A stretch of 64,000 bases of DNA, taken from NCBI RefSeq assembly GCF_020283565.1, contig NC_060059.1:45714572-45778571 (forward strand), read 5' to 3'. This DNA is from Trifolium pratense. Lineage: Eukaryota; Streptophyta; Magnoliopsida; Fabales; Fabaceae. Shown here piece after piece: positions 1-11,696 of this stretch. The notes under the pieces are model-generated. The model had not been told where the DNA came from. It saw only the letters and a program-made list of their open reading frames with translations, and did not search any database. Both the position numbers and the translations under genes were made by a program. Within the stretch, counting starts at the first letter, position 1, and the number at the start of each line of letters is the position of its first letter.

Positions 1-169
1 CAACTGTTCAGCAGCGAATACTAAACGTTTCCCACTTAAATAGTTCAGAGCCTCTGAGTTTAAAATAATCTATCAGAGTTAAGTATTTCAGAGCTTGTGT
101 TTCAGATGTTCTGAATCATAAGTTCTGATATACATAACCTCTTACACTTTAATTGCCAAATAAAATTTT
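1..169 (-). other. Non-coding sequence downstream of pol
   Basis: This follows the pol stop codon on the minus strand. It contains several CAGAGTT/TTCTGA-type short words typical of this element, but no ORF and no polypurine tract is visible before the window ends. Confidence 0.5.
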
Positions 170-3100
170 TCATTCAGAGATTGAAAACATGTTCAGATGT
201 TTCTTTATAAAATCAAATCTTTCAACAGGTAAGGCTTTAGTAAATATGTCAGCCCATTGATTTTCAGTATCAACAAACTTAATATCTATAATGCCTCTCT
301 GAACATAATCTCTGATAAAATGGTGTTTAATTTCAATATGTTTGGCTCTAGAGCGTAGGATAGGATTTTTAGATAAATGAATGGCTGCAGTGTTATCACA
401 ATATAAAGGAATATTGTGACTGCTTACCTGATAATCTTCTAACTGATATTTTAACCAGAGTAGTTGTGTGCAACACTTAGCTGCTGAAATGTATTCTGCT
501 TCTGCTGTAGACAAAGCTATAGTAGTTTGTCTCTTACTAGCCCAGGAGATAAGGTTTTCACCAACAAATTGACAATTGCCACTTGTGGATTTTCTTTCAA
601 TTTTATCTCCAGCATAGTCAGCATCACATAATCCATTTAGCACATAATCATTGGATTTCTTATAGAGAAGTCCAAGATTAGTTGTTCCTTTCAGATACCT
701 AAAGATTCTCTTTACAACAGTAAGATGAGATTCTCTAGGATCTGACTGGAATCTTGCACATAAGCAAACACTGAATAAAATATCTGGCCTAGAGGCTGTC
801 AGATAGAGTAAGGAACCAATCATACCTCTGTAGACCTTTTGGTCTACTTTGCCTTCATCTTCTGTCTTGCTCATGTTGGTAGTTGAATGCATAGGAGTGT
901 TCATTATCTTGCAATCATCTAGGTTGAACTTCTTCAGAAGTTCTTTGGTATATTTTGATTGATGAACATAAGTTCCTTCCTTCTTCTGATTGATTTGAAT
1001 TCCAAGAAAGAACTTCACTTCTCCCATCATGCTCATTTCAAATTCATCCTGCATTATCTTAGAGAAATTCTTGCTCAAGGAAGCATTAGTTGAACCAAAA
1101 ATAATATCATCAACATAAAATTGAATGATCAAAATATCTTCTTTGGTTGTTTTTCTAAAGAGTGTGCAGTCAACCTTCCCTTTCTCAAAACCCTTTTCAA
1201 GAAGGAAATTACTGAGTCTATCATACCAAGCTTTTGGAGCTTGTTTCAGACCATACAGTGATTTCTTCAATCTGAAGACATGTTCTGGGTTTGAGACATC
1301 TTCAAAACCAGGAGGTTGCTTAACATACACTTCTTCAGAAATAAAACCATTTAAGAAGGCACTTTTAACATCCATCTGATACAAAGTTATTCCATGATTA
1401 ACAGCATAAGATAGAAGTAACCTGATAGCCTCAAGTCTAGCAACTGGTGCAAAGGTTTCAGTATAGTCAATCCCCTCTTGCTGACTATAACCTTGTGCAA
1501 CCAATCTAGCCTTGTTTCTTACCACTTCACCTTGTTCATTCAGCTTGTTTCTGAATACCCATTTTGTTCCAATAATGTTCTTGTGTGAAGGTTTAGGCAC
1601 TAGAGTCCATACATCATTCCTTTGAAATTGATTCAGCTCTTCTTGCATTGCTACTATCCAAGCATCATCTTTCAGAGCTTCATCAACCTTTGAAGGTTCC
1701 ATCATTGAGATAAGACCAACTAAAGATTCCTCATTTCTCAGTTGAGATCTTGTCTTCCTTGGACTATCCTTGTTGCCTAAGATCAGTTCCTCTGGATGTG
1801 ATGATTTGTATTTGAAAGTGTTTCTTGGGGGTTCATCATCTTCAGACTCATCAACAGCAGGTTCAGCAGTTGCTTCAGTCCTTTGATGTTCAGAGTCTGT
1901 AGGAACTGTCATGTTCAGAGGTTCTTCAGAGAATGGATGTTCTGAGTAGTTTGGAATATCTGAATACTGATCCTCTGATACCTGAAATCTAGACAAACCT
2001 TCCACAAGCTCTGACACTTGGTCAGGCTCTTTGTCATCAAACTTGACATGCATAGTTTCTTCCACAGTGTGTGTTTCAGAAATATACAGTCTGTATGCTT
2101 TTGAGCGTTCAGAGTATCCTATAAAGATACCCTTATAACCTCTAGCATCAAATTTCTTTAGATGGACTTTGTTATTTAAGATGTAACAGGTACATCCAAA
2201 CTGATGAAAATAAGAAATGTCAGGTTTTCTTCCTTTGAACAATTCATAAGCAGTTTTGTTCAACTTAGATCTGATATAGATTCTATTTTGAACATAACAT
2301 GCTGTGTTTACAGCTTCTGCCCATAAAAACTTTGCTACATTAGTTTCATGCATCATGGTTCTGGCCATTTCTTGCAGAGTTCTATTCTTCCTTTCTACAA
2401 CCCCATTTTGTTGAGGAGTTCTAGGAGAAGAGAATTCATGCAGAATGCCATATTTTTCACAGAAATTTTCAAAAGGTTCATTTTCAAATTCTCCGCCATG
2501 ATCACTTCTCACTTTTAAAATAGTGTAGCCTTTTTCATTTTGAATTTGTTTGCAGAAGATGCTAAACTCATCATAAGCTTCATCTTTTGTTCTTAGGAAT
2601 TTTACCCAAGTCCATCTACTGTAATCATCAACAATTACTAATCCATACTTCTTTCCATTGATAGAGGCAGTGTTAACTGGCCCAAACAGATCAATGTGAA
2701 GAAGTTCCAATGGTCTTGAGGTAGAAACAATGTTTTTAGGTTTAAAAGAAGATTTTGTAATTTTTCTTTTTTGACAAGAACCACAAAGTGTGTTTGAGTG
2801 ATATTTGATTTTAGGTAAACCTCTGACAAGGTCAAGCTTGCTAAGCTTAGAGATTAACCTCCAGTTAGCATGGCCTAACCTCTTATGCCAGATCCATTTT
2901 TCTTCACTCAAGGTCAAAAGACACATCACTTTTTGTTCATTCAAATCAGAAAGATTAATTTTATAAACATTGTTCTTTCTCAAACCTTTGAATATAATGG
3001 AGTTGTCAGATTGTTTAGACACAATACATGATTCCTTATTAAAGACAACTACATAACCATTGTCGCAAAATTGACTTATGCTCAATAGGTTATGTTTGAG

Positions 3101-3328
3101 TCCATCTACTAACCAAGCATCATTAATAGAAAGGGAAGAATTACCTACTGTACCTGTACCTATTATCTTTCCTTTTTGATTACCTCCAAAGCCAACAGAT
3201 CCTCCTTCTTTCATAGTCAGCTTAGAAAATAGTTGTTTGTCACCAGTCATATGCCTTGAATATCCACTATCCAGATACCATGAGTGATTCATGATACTTC
3301 TTTGAGTGGTAGGCTGTATGAGAAACAA
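170..3328 (-). CDS. Retrotransposon pol: protease, integrase, reverse transcriptase, RNase H
   Basis: An open frame of 1052 codons covers nearly the whole copia pol. From the N-terminus it has the aspartic protease motif [11 protein letters not shown] (residue 19 onward; the usual residue after DSG is Cys, here Tyr). The pre-integrase HHCC-like zinc region follows with HKRLGHAN and CGSCQKRK (about 148-187). Next is the integrase core with [17 protein letters not shown] and the [15 protein letters not shown] signature (about 210-330). The reverse transcriptase has KWVFRNK, the [11 protein letters not shown] motif and the catalytic YVDD (about 560-810). RNase H has DADYAGD, STAEAEY and the C-terminal ADIFTKALP block. 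The frame as given begins with TTG, because it is entered by translation from gag or after a frameshift; there is no true pol start. All major catalytic residues I can check are present, so the enzyme part looks functional while gag does not. Confidence 0.93.
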   Translation of the reverse strand: MFLIQPTTQRSIMNHSWYLDSGYSRHMTGDKQLFSKLTMKEGGSVGFGGNQKGKIIGTGTVGNSSLSINDAWLVDGLKHNLLSISQFCDNGYVVVFNKESCIVSKQSDNSIIFKGLRKNNVYKINLSDLNEQKVMCLLTLSEEKWIWHKRLGHANWRLISKLSKLDLVRGLPKIKYHSNTLCGSCQKRKITKSSFKPKNIVSTSRPLELLHIDLFGPVNTASINGKKYGLVIVDDYSRWTWVKFLRTKDEAYDEFSIFCKQIQNEKGYTILKVRSDHGGEFENEPFENFCEKYGILHEFSSPRTPQQNGVVERKNRTLQEMARTMMHETNVAKFLWAEAVNTACYVQNRIYIRSKLNKTAYELFKGRKPDISYFHQFGCTCYILNNKVHLKKFDARGYKGIFIGYSERSKAYRLYISETHTVEETMHVKFDDKEPDQVSELVEGLSRFQVSEDQYSDIPNYSEHPFSEEPLNMTVPTDSEHQRTEATAEPAVDESEDDEPPRNTFKYKSSHPEELILGNKDSPRKTRSQLRNEESLVGLISMMEPSKVDEALKDDAWIVAMQEELNQFQRNDVWTLVPKPSHKNIIGTKWVFRNKLNEQGEVVRNKARLVAQGYSQQEGIDYTETFAPVARLEAIRLLLSYAVNHGITLYQMDVKSAFLNGFISEEVYVKQPPGFEDVSNPEHVFRLKKSLYGLKQAPKAWYDRLSNFLLEKGFEKGKVDCTLFRKTTKEDILIIQFYVDDIIFGSTNASLSKNFSKIMQDEFEMSMMGEVKFFLGIQINQKKEGTYVHQSKYTKELLKKFNLDDCKIMNTPMHSTTNMSKTEDEGKVDQKVYRGMIGSLLYLTASRPDILFSVCLCARFQSDPRESHLTVVKRIFRYLKGTTNLGLLYKKSNDYVLNGLCDADYAGDKIERKSTSGNCQFVGENLISWASKRQTTIALSTAEAEYISAAKCCTQLLWLKYQLEDYQVSSHNIPLYCDNTAAIHLSKNPILRSRAKHIEIKHHFIRDYVQRGIIDIKFVDTENQWADIFTKALPVERFDFIKKHLNMFSISE

Positions 3329-3330
3329 CT

Positions 3331-4449
3331 TTAATCATTGCGGTAGAATTCTTCATCATAGTTAATGATAAAGTCATCCCAGTATTCTTCCTCTTCATTT
3401 CTCAAGTTCTGATTGGTAACTTGAGAACTTGTCAGCCATTTGTCTAGGACATAAGCCCTTCTTCCTTTGCATAGGACTTGTTTCCATGCTCTAGGTAGGA
3501 CATATCCTTTCCTAGTTGGTAAATCTGAATGGTACATTATTTCAGCTTTTGGTACCCATCTTCTGGGTCCACGCTTGTTAGTCCACAAATGCTTACTATG
3601 TTGTTGAGTGTTAGAGAAAGATCTTGGTTTGGAATAATAACATTTTTGAAACTTTTTCTTTGTTTGAAATTTGTTATTATTCCAGGATTTGGATTGTTTA
3701 TGACTCCAGAGTTTGTATTTATCACCAATCCTTTGTTCTGATTGGTTATATCTACTGACTCTAGAATCATAAATAATCTGAGTCCTATATTGCATCTGAG
3801 GTTTGGAGTTTGAATTTTTTCTTTTAAAAACTTCTGAATCTTTAGATTGACCTGCCTCAGGTACTGAAGTTCCTTTGGTTCTAGAATTTGAAGTCTCAGA
3901 TTTTGAAGTTTTCAGAACATCTGAACAAATATTCTCAAGTTCTGAATAACTTCTATCTTCTGAACTTTTCTTTCCAGATCCTGAGGAACTTGGTTCCTCT
4001 GAGCTGTCAGCTTCTAATTTCCTCAGATCATCATCCTCACTTTCCAGAGTACCAGGATTCTTTCCCTCTTCACTTGGTGGAGCAACATAATAAACCCAAG
4101 ATTTTCCAACCTTTTTGGCAAAGGTCTTTAGCTTTGAATATGTTCTACCATATTCATAGCCAAGTCCTTCTCCTCTATGTCTTAAAACATTATAAATTTT
4201 GTTTGCAGCTTTGCTCTTCCCAAGGTTGAGATGCACAAACTGTTGAAGAGATATTTCCTGCTCATCAATAGGTTTGTGACACACAGCACAACCTTTTTCA
4301 AAATCATTCACTCTATTCAGAGTTTCTTGATATAGACCTTGAAAATGGTCTGTCTGTTCAGTCAGAGTGTTAAGCTTTTCTTGTAAAGCTTTTTGTTTAC
4401 TTAACACTCTGAGATGTTTCTCAATGACCTTGATAAGTGCAGTTATAAG
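3331..4449 (-). pseudogene. Gag-pol linker region, broken at both ends
   Basis: About 370 codons lie between gag and protease. The N-terminal part looks coiled-coil (LSKQKALQEKLNTL, then a CAVCHKPI stretch), the middle is acidic and Ser-rich, and the C-terminal half is very basic with many Lys, Arg, Asn, Tyr and Trp residues. The frame is continuous with the zinc-knuckle part of gag except for an in-frame TAA at 4450-4452. It ends with TAA at 3331-3333, and pol resumes two bases out of phase, so a small indel separates them. Long spacers of this kind are common between gag and protease in Sireviruses. I recognise no named domain. Confidence 0.7.
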
Positions 4450-5720
4450 TTAAGATTTAGAACAGTCAGAAAATACCTCATCTGTAACTTCTGATTCTGA
4501 TTCATCCTCTGAGTCTGCATCTGAGTCAGTTGAAGCCATTAGGGCTAGATTTGCCTCTTCCTCTTCCTCAACTTCTTCCTCAGATGATAGCTCTTCAAAA
4601 GTAGCCATCAGACTCTTTTTCAATTTGCTCTTAAATTGTTGCTTCTTTGAGCTGTATCTTTTGTTTTTGTCTTTAGCAGACATTTCTGGACAGTCAGCAA
4701 TAAAGTGTCCTGGCTTCTTACAGTTGAAGCAGTTCTTCTGATCATCCTTCTTGCTGACAAAATTTCTTGAGCTGTTTCCTCTAAAATTTCTTTTGTTAAA
4801 CCTGTTCCATTGCTGAAACTTTGTGAATAAAGCAAACTCATCTTCACCCATTTCCTCCTCTTGACCATCTGTAGAAGATTCCTCTTCAATGTCAAGAAGC
4901 TGAGTCTTAAGAGCTTTGGAAGGAGTCCTAGTTGACTGTAAAGCCACAGACTTGGACTTCTTCTTAGCTTCTGAATCAGCATTCAGAACCATCTCATGGC
5001 TTCTGAGATTGCTTATCAGAGCCTCAAGACTCAGAGTCTTGAAATTTTGAGCTTCTTCTATTGCAGTGACCTTAGGTCTCCAAGCAATAGGAAGACTTCT
5101 CAGAATCTTCTGAACATGGTCATAGGTGGAATAACTCCTCTTAAGAGCTTTAAGACCAGATACAAGGGGATTTGAAACCTTGTAAACATAGTCTCAATGC
5201 TTTCATCTTGTTGCATGGTGAATAGTTCATATTGCCTTATCAAGAGACTAGCCTTAGCCTGTTGAACCTTTTCATTACCATCATAGGTAGCACACATAGA
5301 GTCAAAGATAGATTTAGCAGTAGACTTGTTTTCTATTCTGACATAATCTTCATGTCTAATAGCACCAACAACAATGTCATTTACTCTATGATGCTTAGTG
5401 TAGATTTTTAAGTTAGCTGGTGTGAGTAACTTTCTGTGCTCAATGGACAATCTTCCATGTTCATTTAAGTTTTCAAAAGTTACTCTCAGCTCAACCAAAT
5501 CCCACAACTCATGATCAATAGCAGTAATATTGCTATACAGTCTTTCCTTCCACCACTCAAATAATGATGCATCACCATTGAATATAGGGGCTTTTCTATT
5601 GCCACTATGTTCATGTGATTCATTACTCAAGTAGTCAAAACCAAAAGCATTTCTAGGACCACCACCAGCATCACTGGCCTCACCAGTTGTTCTAGTACTA
5701 CTATCGTCTCCTCCAGACAT
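4450..5720 (-). pseudogene. Retrotransposon gag with frameshift and premature stop
   Basis: The start MSGGDDSSTR opens a copia gag of the UBN2 type: PIFNGDASLFEWW near residue 45, then a helical capsid-like region. At about 5170-5176 two extra bases shift the frame. The 5100-5720 frame runs into a short wrong tail, and the proper sequence continues in another phase through a stretch similar to known gag (LRSLPIAWRPKVTAIEEA) into the 4450-4992 frame. That part has the zinc knuckle CFNCKKPGHFIADC and an acidic tail. A TAA at 4450-4452 stops translation before the linker. Gag binds and packages element RNA in cytoplasmic particles, and this copy should not make a full-length one. Confidence 0.88.
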
Positions 5721-5773
5721 AGTGTTCTCACAAGATCTTTACTGTCTCACTGTTAAGTGAAAGTAACAAACCA

Positions 5774-5787
5774 GGCTCTGATACCAA
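5774..5787 (-). promoter_or_regulatory. Primer binding site (initiator-Met tRNA)
   Basis: On the minus strand this reads TTGGTATCAGAGCC, the classic plant copia PBS complementary to the 3' end of initiator methionine tRNA. It starts one base after the CA end of the LTR, which fixes the LTR boundary at 5789. Confidence 0.95.
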
Positions 5788-5788
5788 T

Positions 5789-6887
5789 TGAAGGTGTGAA
5801 AACACAAGAAGGTGGGGTTGAATTGTGTTTTAGCCAAGTTAAAACTTTTTCAAAGTTCTTAACTTAACTACGTTAGCAGCGGATAAGTAACACAAATAAT
5901 AACAAGATAAAGAGAGAGAAAGCACACAAGCAATTTATACTGGTTCCTCTCACAAAACGAGAGTAGTCCAGTCCCCTTGCACTTCCAAGGGATTTCACTA
6001 TAATCACACAAGATTACAAATGCTCAAGCACACAAGCAAGAGACTTCACAACAATGCTCAAGCACACAAGCTTAAGACTTCACACTTAAGCACACAAGCT
6101 TAAGTTTCCTCAAGTACTAGAGATAATAAATAGTTGAAAGAATACAACTGCTCTTAAGAGAACCTTAAAGAGCAAATACAATGAATACAAAGTATTTGGA
6201 CTAAGAGTGCAACAACACTAGTTCAGAGGTTCAGAGCTTGTATTCACAGTTCAGAGTTTGTTCGAGCGCAGTATAATCCTTGATGTAAAAATTCTTTTTG
6301 ATACAACTGATCCTTCAAGTATATATACAGCTAGAAAAGAGTCGTTGCAGAAATGACCGTTGAAGTAGATAGCCTTTTGTCCTCAAGCAACTTGTCTTGA
6401 TGCAGTTTGGTTGTTTCTAAAATTGAGTAAGAGTTTCAGACACTTTGACCATGTGCAGAGAAGACTTTCCTTATTCAGCTAACAAGTCTGATGTCCCACG
6501 TTCTCAAGAGTGGACAGACAAAATGAGAGTAGCTGTTCTGATCAAGCTTGAAAGGTCCTTTTCTTCATTGGTAGAAGAGTTGACTTGCAAAAAAGAATCT
6601 TCACAGACTTCAAGAAGATCTTCAGAGGTTGATGAAGCTTTAGACACTTAAGAAGTTCTGACGACTTCATCATCTGAAGAATGTAACTTCTGAAGTTCAA
6701 CATCTTCTGAGCGTTTGTAAACTTCTGAATACATATCTTCTGAGCTTCACTCAGAGCTTATCTGAAGCTAATATCTGCATACTTAAATTAAATTTTTAGC
6801 CCTTCCAATTGTTTATTAATACTTTGTTATCATCAAAACCTTAATAGATTTAGGGGCAAACATTTTTAAATCAATTTTGTTCCAACA
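5789..6887 (-). repeat. 5' LTR of the minus-strand SIRE-like element (1099 bp)
   Basis: On the minus strand it begins TGTTGGAACAAAATTG and ends CACACCTTCA next to the PBS. It is homologous to the LTR at 14346-15379 over its visible length but clearly diverged, so the two belong to different insertions. It carries many TTCTGA and TCTGAAG words. The small open frame at 6445-6651 inside it is not a gene. Confidence 0.92.
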
Positions 6888-8444
6888 TATGAGTGATAAA
6901 TGTTGGAAAGCTTTCAACTTAATATTTCTTTTAAGGGATTTTAATTAAATTTAATCTCACCGTATTTTGTATCTCATACAAAACGTGTTTCAATTTACAT
7001 GACACTCATGTAAATATATGTTTAACAATTATATAAAATATTCAAGACATATATAATTAAAACATTCATCTCATGCATCACATACATAAAATAAACTAAG
7101 GTAGTATAGTTATGGCCTCCTAAAATGAAAGAATTAAATAAACTAATTTATTACAATTCTTTGACCCTCGAGCAAACTTCTCAAGTTTCTCCATCGGCAT
7201 CCTTTGTTTGGATTTGTCTCCCGTCATCACGAGCAATTACAATTATTTAAAATAAATAAATAAAGTAAATAAATTGTCACGACACGCAGGTCGTATTTAA
7301 AAAATAATAACCACGACACGCAGGTCGTATTTAAACCAAACAAAATAAAATCAAACACGCTATGGCCATAACTATACACCTCTAATAACTAATTAAAATT
7401 AAATAAATAATTAGCGCATCACAAAATTATTTAACAATAATTATTAAATAACACTTTAATTATTTGAATTAACTATTAATTCAAAGAAATTACTATAATT
7501 GGTCAAAATTGGTTTCCAAGACCAAAATAGGATTCCGGTCATTAAAAACAATGAAACCTATTAATTTTGAATTTGATTTGCTATTTCAAAACATGCCTAA
7601 TATAATTTATTGATATATATATGGCAGTTCCAAATTTTTTGAAAAGGAAAGAAAAACAGCACTTCCAAATTTGAACTATTCTTTCTTGGAAAGTTAATAT
7701 ATTATCAATCAATTATATTTAATCAAAAATCACATCTCATGTGATAATGATCTGCATAATGTTTCTTTTAAATAACAATTCTCCAATTATTAAATATATA
7801 TATATAACAATTTATTTAACCAAAATACTTTTGAATTAAATAATTATTTTTAAAACAGAATCAAACTCTTTGACTCATGATCGCTTTAGAAGTACCAAAT
7901 TAACTCTTAACCGTTAAAAGCCTGTCATAACAAATTACGAGCGATTGGTTTCAAATTTACGTAATCGATATTACCTTTGAATCATATTCAAAATTGAAAC
8001 CAATTAAATTAAGGTACTGGGCATTCAAAAACAATATTCATAATAACTTAGGTACGGAATGCAGTTTATATGACTATTCAATATCAATTAATTGAATCAA
8101 CAATCAAATAAATAAATAAAATAATATTGTTTCGTTATAAAATTTGTTTGAATCAAATTCAAAGCAAATTAGCATGATCAAGCATTATATGACGTCGACT
8201 ATGATCATATCATATATGAAAAGTCTCTTGATATTAAATATATAACAAAACAAGTTGCAGGTTTTATTCTTTTAAGATCCACATTCAGATATAATTTTAA
8301 AAGAAAACAAACATCGGTCGATAATAGAAAATCACGGAATCATCACAGCCAAGACCGATAGCATACAAAGGCATATAAATCACATTTATATTATTGTATA
8401 AATATCGGTATTAATTTGAATATAATGATTTAATCTGAACCGAA
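6888..8444 (-). mobile_element. Internal remnant of a second minus-strand copia element
   Basis: This AT-rich stretch has no long ORF. It lies internal to the PBS at 8445-8457, so it should be the untranslated leader of that element. It is cut at 6887/6888 by the SIRE-like element. A short direct repeat, CACGACACGCAGGTCG, occurs at 7278 and 7312. No protein-coding similarity is visible. Confidence 0.55.
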
Positions 8445-8457
8445 GCTCTAATACCAC
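8445..8457 (-). promoter_or_regulatory. Primer binding site of the second copia element
   Basis: On the minus strand this reads GTGGTATTAGAGC, one base different from the usual TGGTATCAGAGC initiator-Met PBS, directly after an LTR end ...CCCTTCA. Confidence 0.82.
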
Positions 8458-11120
8458 TGAAGGGATTTAAGAGGGGTTTTTCAAAATAATTAATTCTCTT
8501 AGCGGAACAATCCCGATGAACGGATCTTGATTAAACCATTAATCACAAATCAAAGAACACAAAACCACAAGTTTATGTGTTTACCTCTTGAAGTGCAGAA
8601 CCTTTGAGGTAGAAACTGTTTCTGATCACGAGCAAAGCAAAGAAGCGATGCATCTACTCAGTCCACACGAACAGAACTTCTCTGATGACCGGTGCTAGCC
8701 AATTCCACCAGAGATTCAGAGAGAATAGGGTTTAGAGAGCGGCGGCTAGGTTTCACTTTGTGAATTAGGTTAAGCTCTTAAAACTTCATCACAAGGGTTC
8801 TATTTATAGAACCACTTGTGTGGTCATCAAGCCAAGCACTGCACCGTACCTTACGGTGGACCGCATTTCTCTATTTTTCATAAATTAAATAATAAGTCAT
8901 ACTTAATTATTTAATTACTAATAAGTCCTACTTATTATTTTATAAATAAGTCTTACTTATTTATTTCTTTCATCTATCTGTCCTTTGTTTGTGACCCTAT
9001 AGGTTCTCGTAACGTTGGCAATAATATTAAATCACATATTTAATATTATAAACAATGAGCGGTATCTAGCAACACATCACTGCTACCCAAGTGACGAGAA
9101 TGTCATGTGATCTGACGAAACCTTTCCGTGATAACGATCGTATGTATAATTACCCATTTGCCCTTATATCTATATTGAACACAAGGCATAGTGATCAGTG
9201 CATTTTGGCACATATTTTCTAGTATTATAATTTAGCAATTTTAGTAGTCTTTCTACAATAATATCGAGTTTTTATTATGTTTCTAAGTTTTGGGTCACAA
9301 TTGAGCCTTAATGAATTTATTTGACCAATTTTCGTATTTAATGACATATTGACACCTTCTCATTGCGCAGACCATAACTTGAGCTACGGATATCGGATTG
9401 AGGCGCGGGAAGATGTGTTGGAAAGCTAAGATAAAGAGCTACAACTTTCATGTTGATGTCGAAATCCAGTTCAGAGCGAAAAGGAGTCGTTTATTCACAT
9501 TTATGTTCCAGACTTAGTGATAATAATGTAATTTCGGGTTAAACTTCTAATTTTCGGCCCGATACTTTTAGAGCCCGTTTCCCATGTATTATAAAAGCCA
9601 AAAAACGCAGCCTAGGGTTCATTATGCAGAGTTGACGTAAAATAGAAAAGAGAGGCTGCTACTTTCTCATGGAGAACTAGCAACCCTAGGTTGATTCATT
9701 GGTATATGGAAACTTCGTTCATGTGTTCTTGAGGTTCGGATTCTAATTATAATTTTGTTTACATGTCTATGCTGTCTTATATCATTTCATGTCTCTTTAT
9801 TCTGTATGAATTTCATTGCTAATGATGCTTAATTATTTTGTGATGGGTTTATGCCGTTGAGATTATTCGAATTAGTTTTCCGCTTGTTTAAATTAATTTG
9901 AATAAAATTGATATAAGCTTTTGCGCTTACCAAAAGGGCTGGCTGAATTTTGTAATGATATCAACTGTGTTCTAATGGCGCTTGTTCATTACCCATGGTT
10001 GGTTGAACACATTCCTTGCTTAATCGAATGAATTCCTACGAACCTGATTATCGCTTGTTTAATTAGTTTAGTAACCAGCCAAGCATAGACCTTTGAATGA
10101 ATATATCAGTAACCTATGATGGATATATAATGAACGAAGTTTGCCTAAAACCAATGGATTGATCGTCTTTTTTTATCAATTGAATTTCAAATACTTTTTC
10201 AATCTAAAAACCAAAACCCCATCTAATTGTGTTATTCATTGTTCTTATTTTTACTAATTATTAAATTAGAGGTCCTTGTGAGACGACCAAGGTTAACTCC
10301 CTTGTACTATATTTTATAAAACTTATTTTTGACCGCGTACGACAGCGATCACATAGATCGTGTCACCCTTGTATGGTTCAATATCTTATTTCTTGATCCC
10401 AGAATATACTGAACAACGAATAAGCTCAATATCTCATATTGACTTAGTTCGGCGTGGCCACGCATTTTATCAGTCATATTCCATCAAGAGGCCTACAGAT
10501 ATTGCTCCTGTTATGTAGGAGGGGCAAATTCCATCTAGGTCACTCATGTCCCTCAGCATGATTTGTAGAGTACCCATCAACCGACTTTATAGTCATCCTG
10601 TTACGGACAATGTTTGAACGGCAACTAAGTACTCTACTCCACATCTAGGGTCCATAGTGGTTTCAGGTCGAAGGGTGGTATACACCATTATCACTATGAG
10701 AATAACTTATGACACTTTTCATAACATACTATGCAGTATTCTCATGGCGGGTCAATCCAATATAAATATTACTCCTAATATTTATATCTATGTGAAGACT
10801 TGATATCTCATATCCATGACTCGTGAGATGAAGTCATCAGTCTACTCACATAATAGTCTCTATGTTTTACTGTTATCCCACATCACAGTAAAACTTGACT
10901 ATGGATACTTTAAGAATAATGTCTTTATGTTTAATGGAGTCTCACTATTAAGTCACACTTAATGTTCCATTTATTAGACTAGTTATTCTAGGGACTTTAT
11001 TAGTTTGAAACAAACATAATAAAGAAATGCCTTATTATATATATTAAATATATAAATCAAAGTCATCATACAAAAGATGATTCTATCAAAATAGATTGGC
11101 TTTTAGGGCTTACTCCAACA
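8458..11120 (-). repeat. Copia-type LTR, interrupted (1498 bp net)
   Basis: On the minus strand it begins TGTTGGAGTAAGCCC at 11120 and ends CCCTTCA at 8458 before the PBS. Removing the solo LTR and one target duplication (1165 bp) leaves 1498 bp. It contains no ORF. The sequence on the right (11121 on) is part of an older MITE, so this element inserted into that MITE; the other LTR would lie left of the window. Confidence 0.85.
9192..10351 (+). mobile_element. Solo LTR, probably Ty3/gypsy, with TSD CATAG
   Basis: The 1160-bp unit begins TGATCAGTGCATTTTGG and ends GCGTACGACAGCGATCA. It is flanked by the 5-bp direct repeat CATAG at 9187-9191 and 10352-10356, and removing unit plus one repeat restores the surrounding LTR. 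A TATAAAA at 9590-9596 and a following leader support plus orientation. No internal region is present, so it arose by LTR-LTR recombination. Family assignment to gypsy is inference from overall character; the TSD and ends are seen directly. Confidence 0.88.
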
Positions 11121-11696
11121 CAGATTGGGTTGGGTTTGGCCAAAACCAAAACCCAAACCACATATGGTACTCCGGGTTGGGTTTAGTAAAATAACCACTC
11201 GTTATAACATTGGGCCGGGTTGGGCAAATCCACTATTTTCCGGGTGTGATAGCGTGTTATCCAAATGATGTTTTTGCATTTTTTAATATCAAATGAGTAA
11301 ACCATGAATCACTATATTTGTTTATGAAAATTATTCAATTTTTTTAAATTTTAAAAAAATAATGCGAAAAATTATCATATTTGTTCATAAAAATTATTCA
11401 ATCTTTTTTATTTTCGTAAAAAATAGTATAACTTATTTTCAATATAAAAATATTTAATAATCAAATGAAAAAATCTTTAGTATTTTTATAAAAAAATTTC
11501 AAGAAACATAGCACTAGTGGGTTAGTGGGTTTTTTGGGTTGGGTCCGGTTTTACCCGAAACCCGATTTTTTTAATGGGTTTTTCATTTTTGAAATCCATA
11601 TCCACCCACTTACCCGACCCAACCCACTTTTTTGAATTGGATTGGGTGGGTTTGACCGGGTCGACCGGATTTGCCCAACCCATGTACACCCCTATG
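11121..11696. mobile_element. hAT-like MITE remnant, left end missing
   Basis: The interior is dominated by GGGTTGGGTTT / AACCCAACCC words in inverted orientation at its two sides, and the right end reads CCCATGTACACCCCTATG. The matching left terminus is not next to 11121, because the copia LTR ends there, so the left part was separated by that insertion. It lies across the N-terminal coding part of the envelope-like ORF. Confidence 0.6.

Larger units (their letters stand above)
1..6887 (-). mobile_element. SIRE-like Ty1/copia retrotransposon, 3' end outside window
   Basis: Read on the minus strand, the order is LTR (6887-5789), a primer binding site matching initiator-methionine tRNA, gag with a CCHC zinc knuckle, then protease, integrase, reverse transcriptase and RNase H. 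Integrase before RT is the Ty1/copia order. The LTR resembles the one at 14346-15379, which follows an envelope-like ORF and GGGGGAG polypurine tracts, so I assign both elements to the Sirevirus (SIRE) group. The 3' side beyond pol, including any envelope-like ORF and the 3' LTR, would lie left of base 1. gag and the gag-pol linker carry breaks, but pol is open for 1052 codons, so the insertion is fairly young or under little decay. The target duplication cannot be tested from one end. Confidence 0.9.

Noticed and set aside
1125..4229. Plus-strand frames opposite pol and the gag-pol linker (1125-1379, 3529-3741, 3888-4229)
   Set aside because: Shadows of the long minus-strand coding frames with no recognisable motif.
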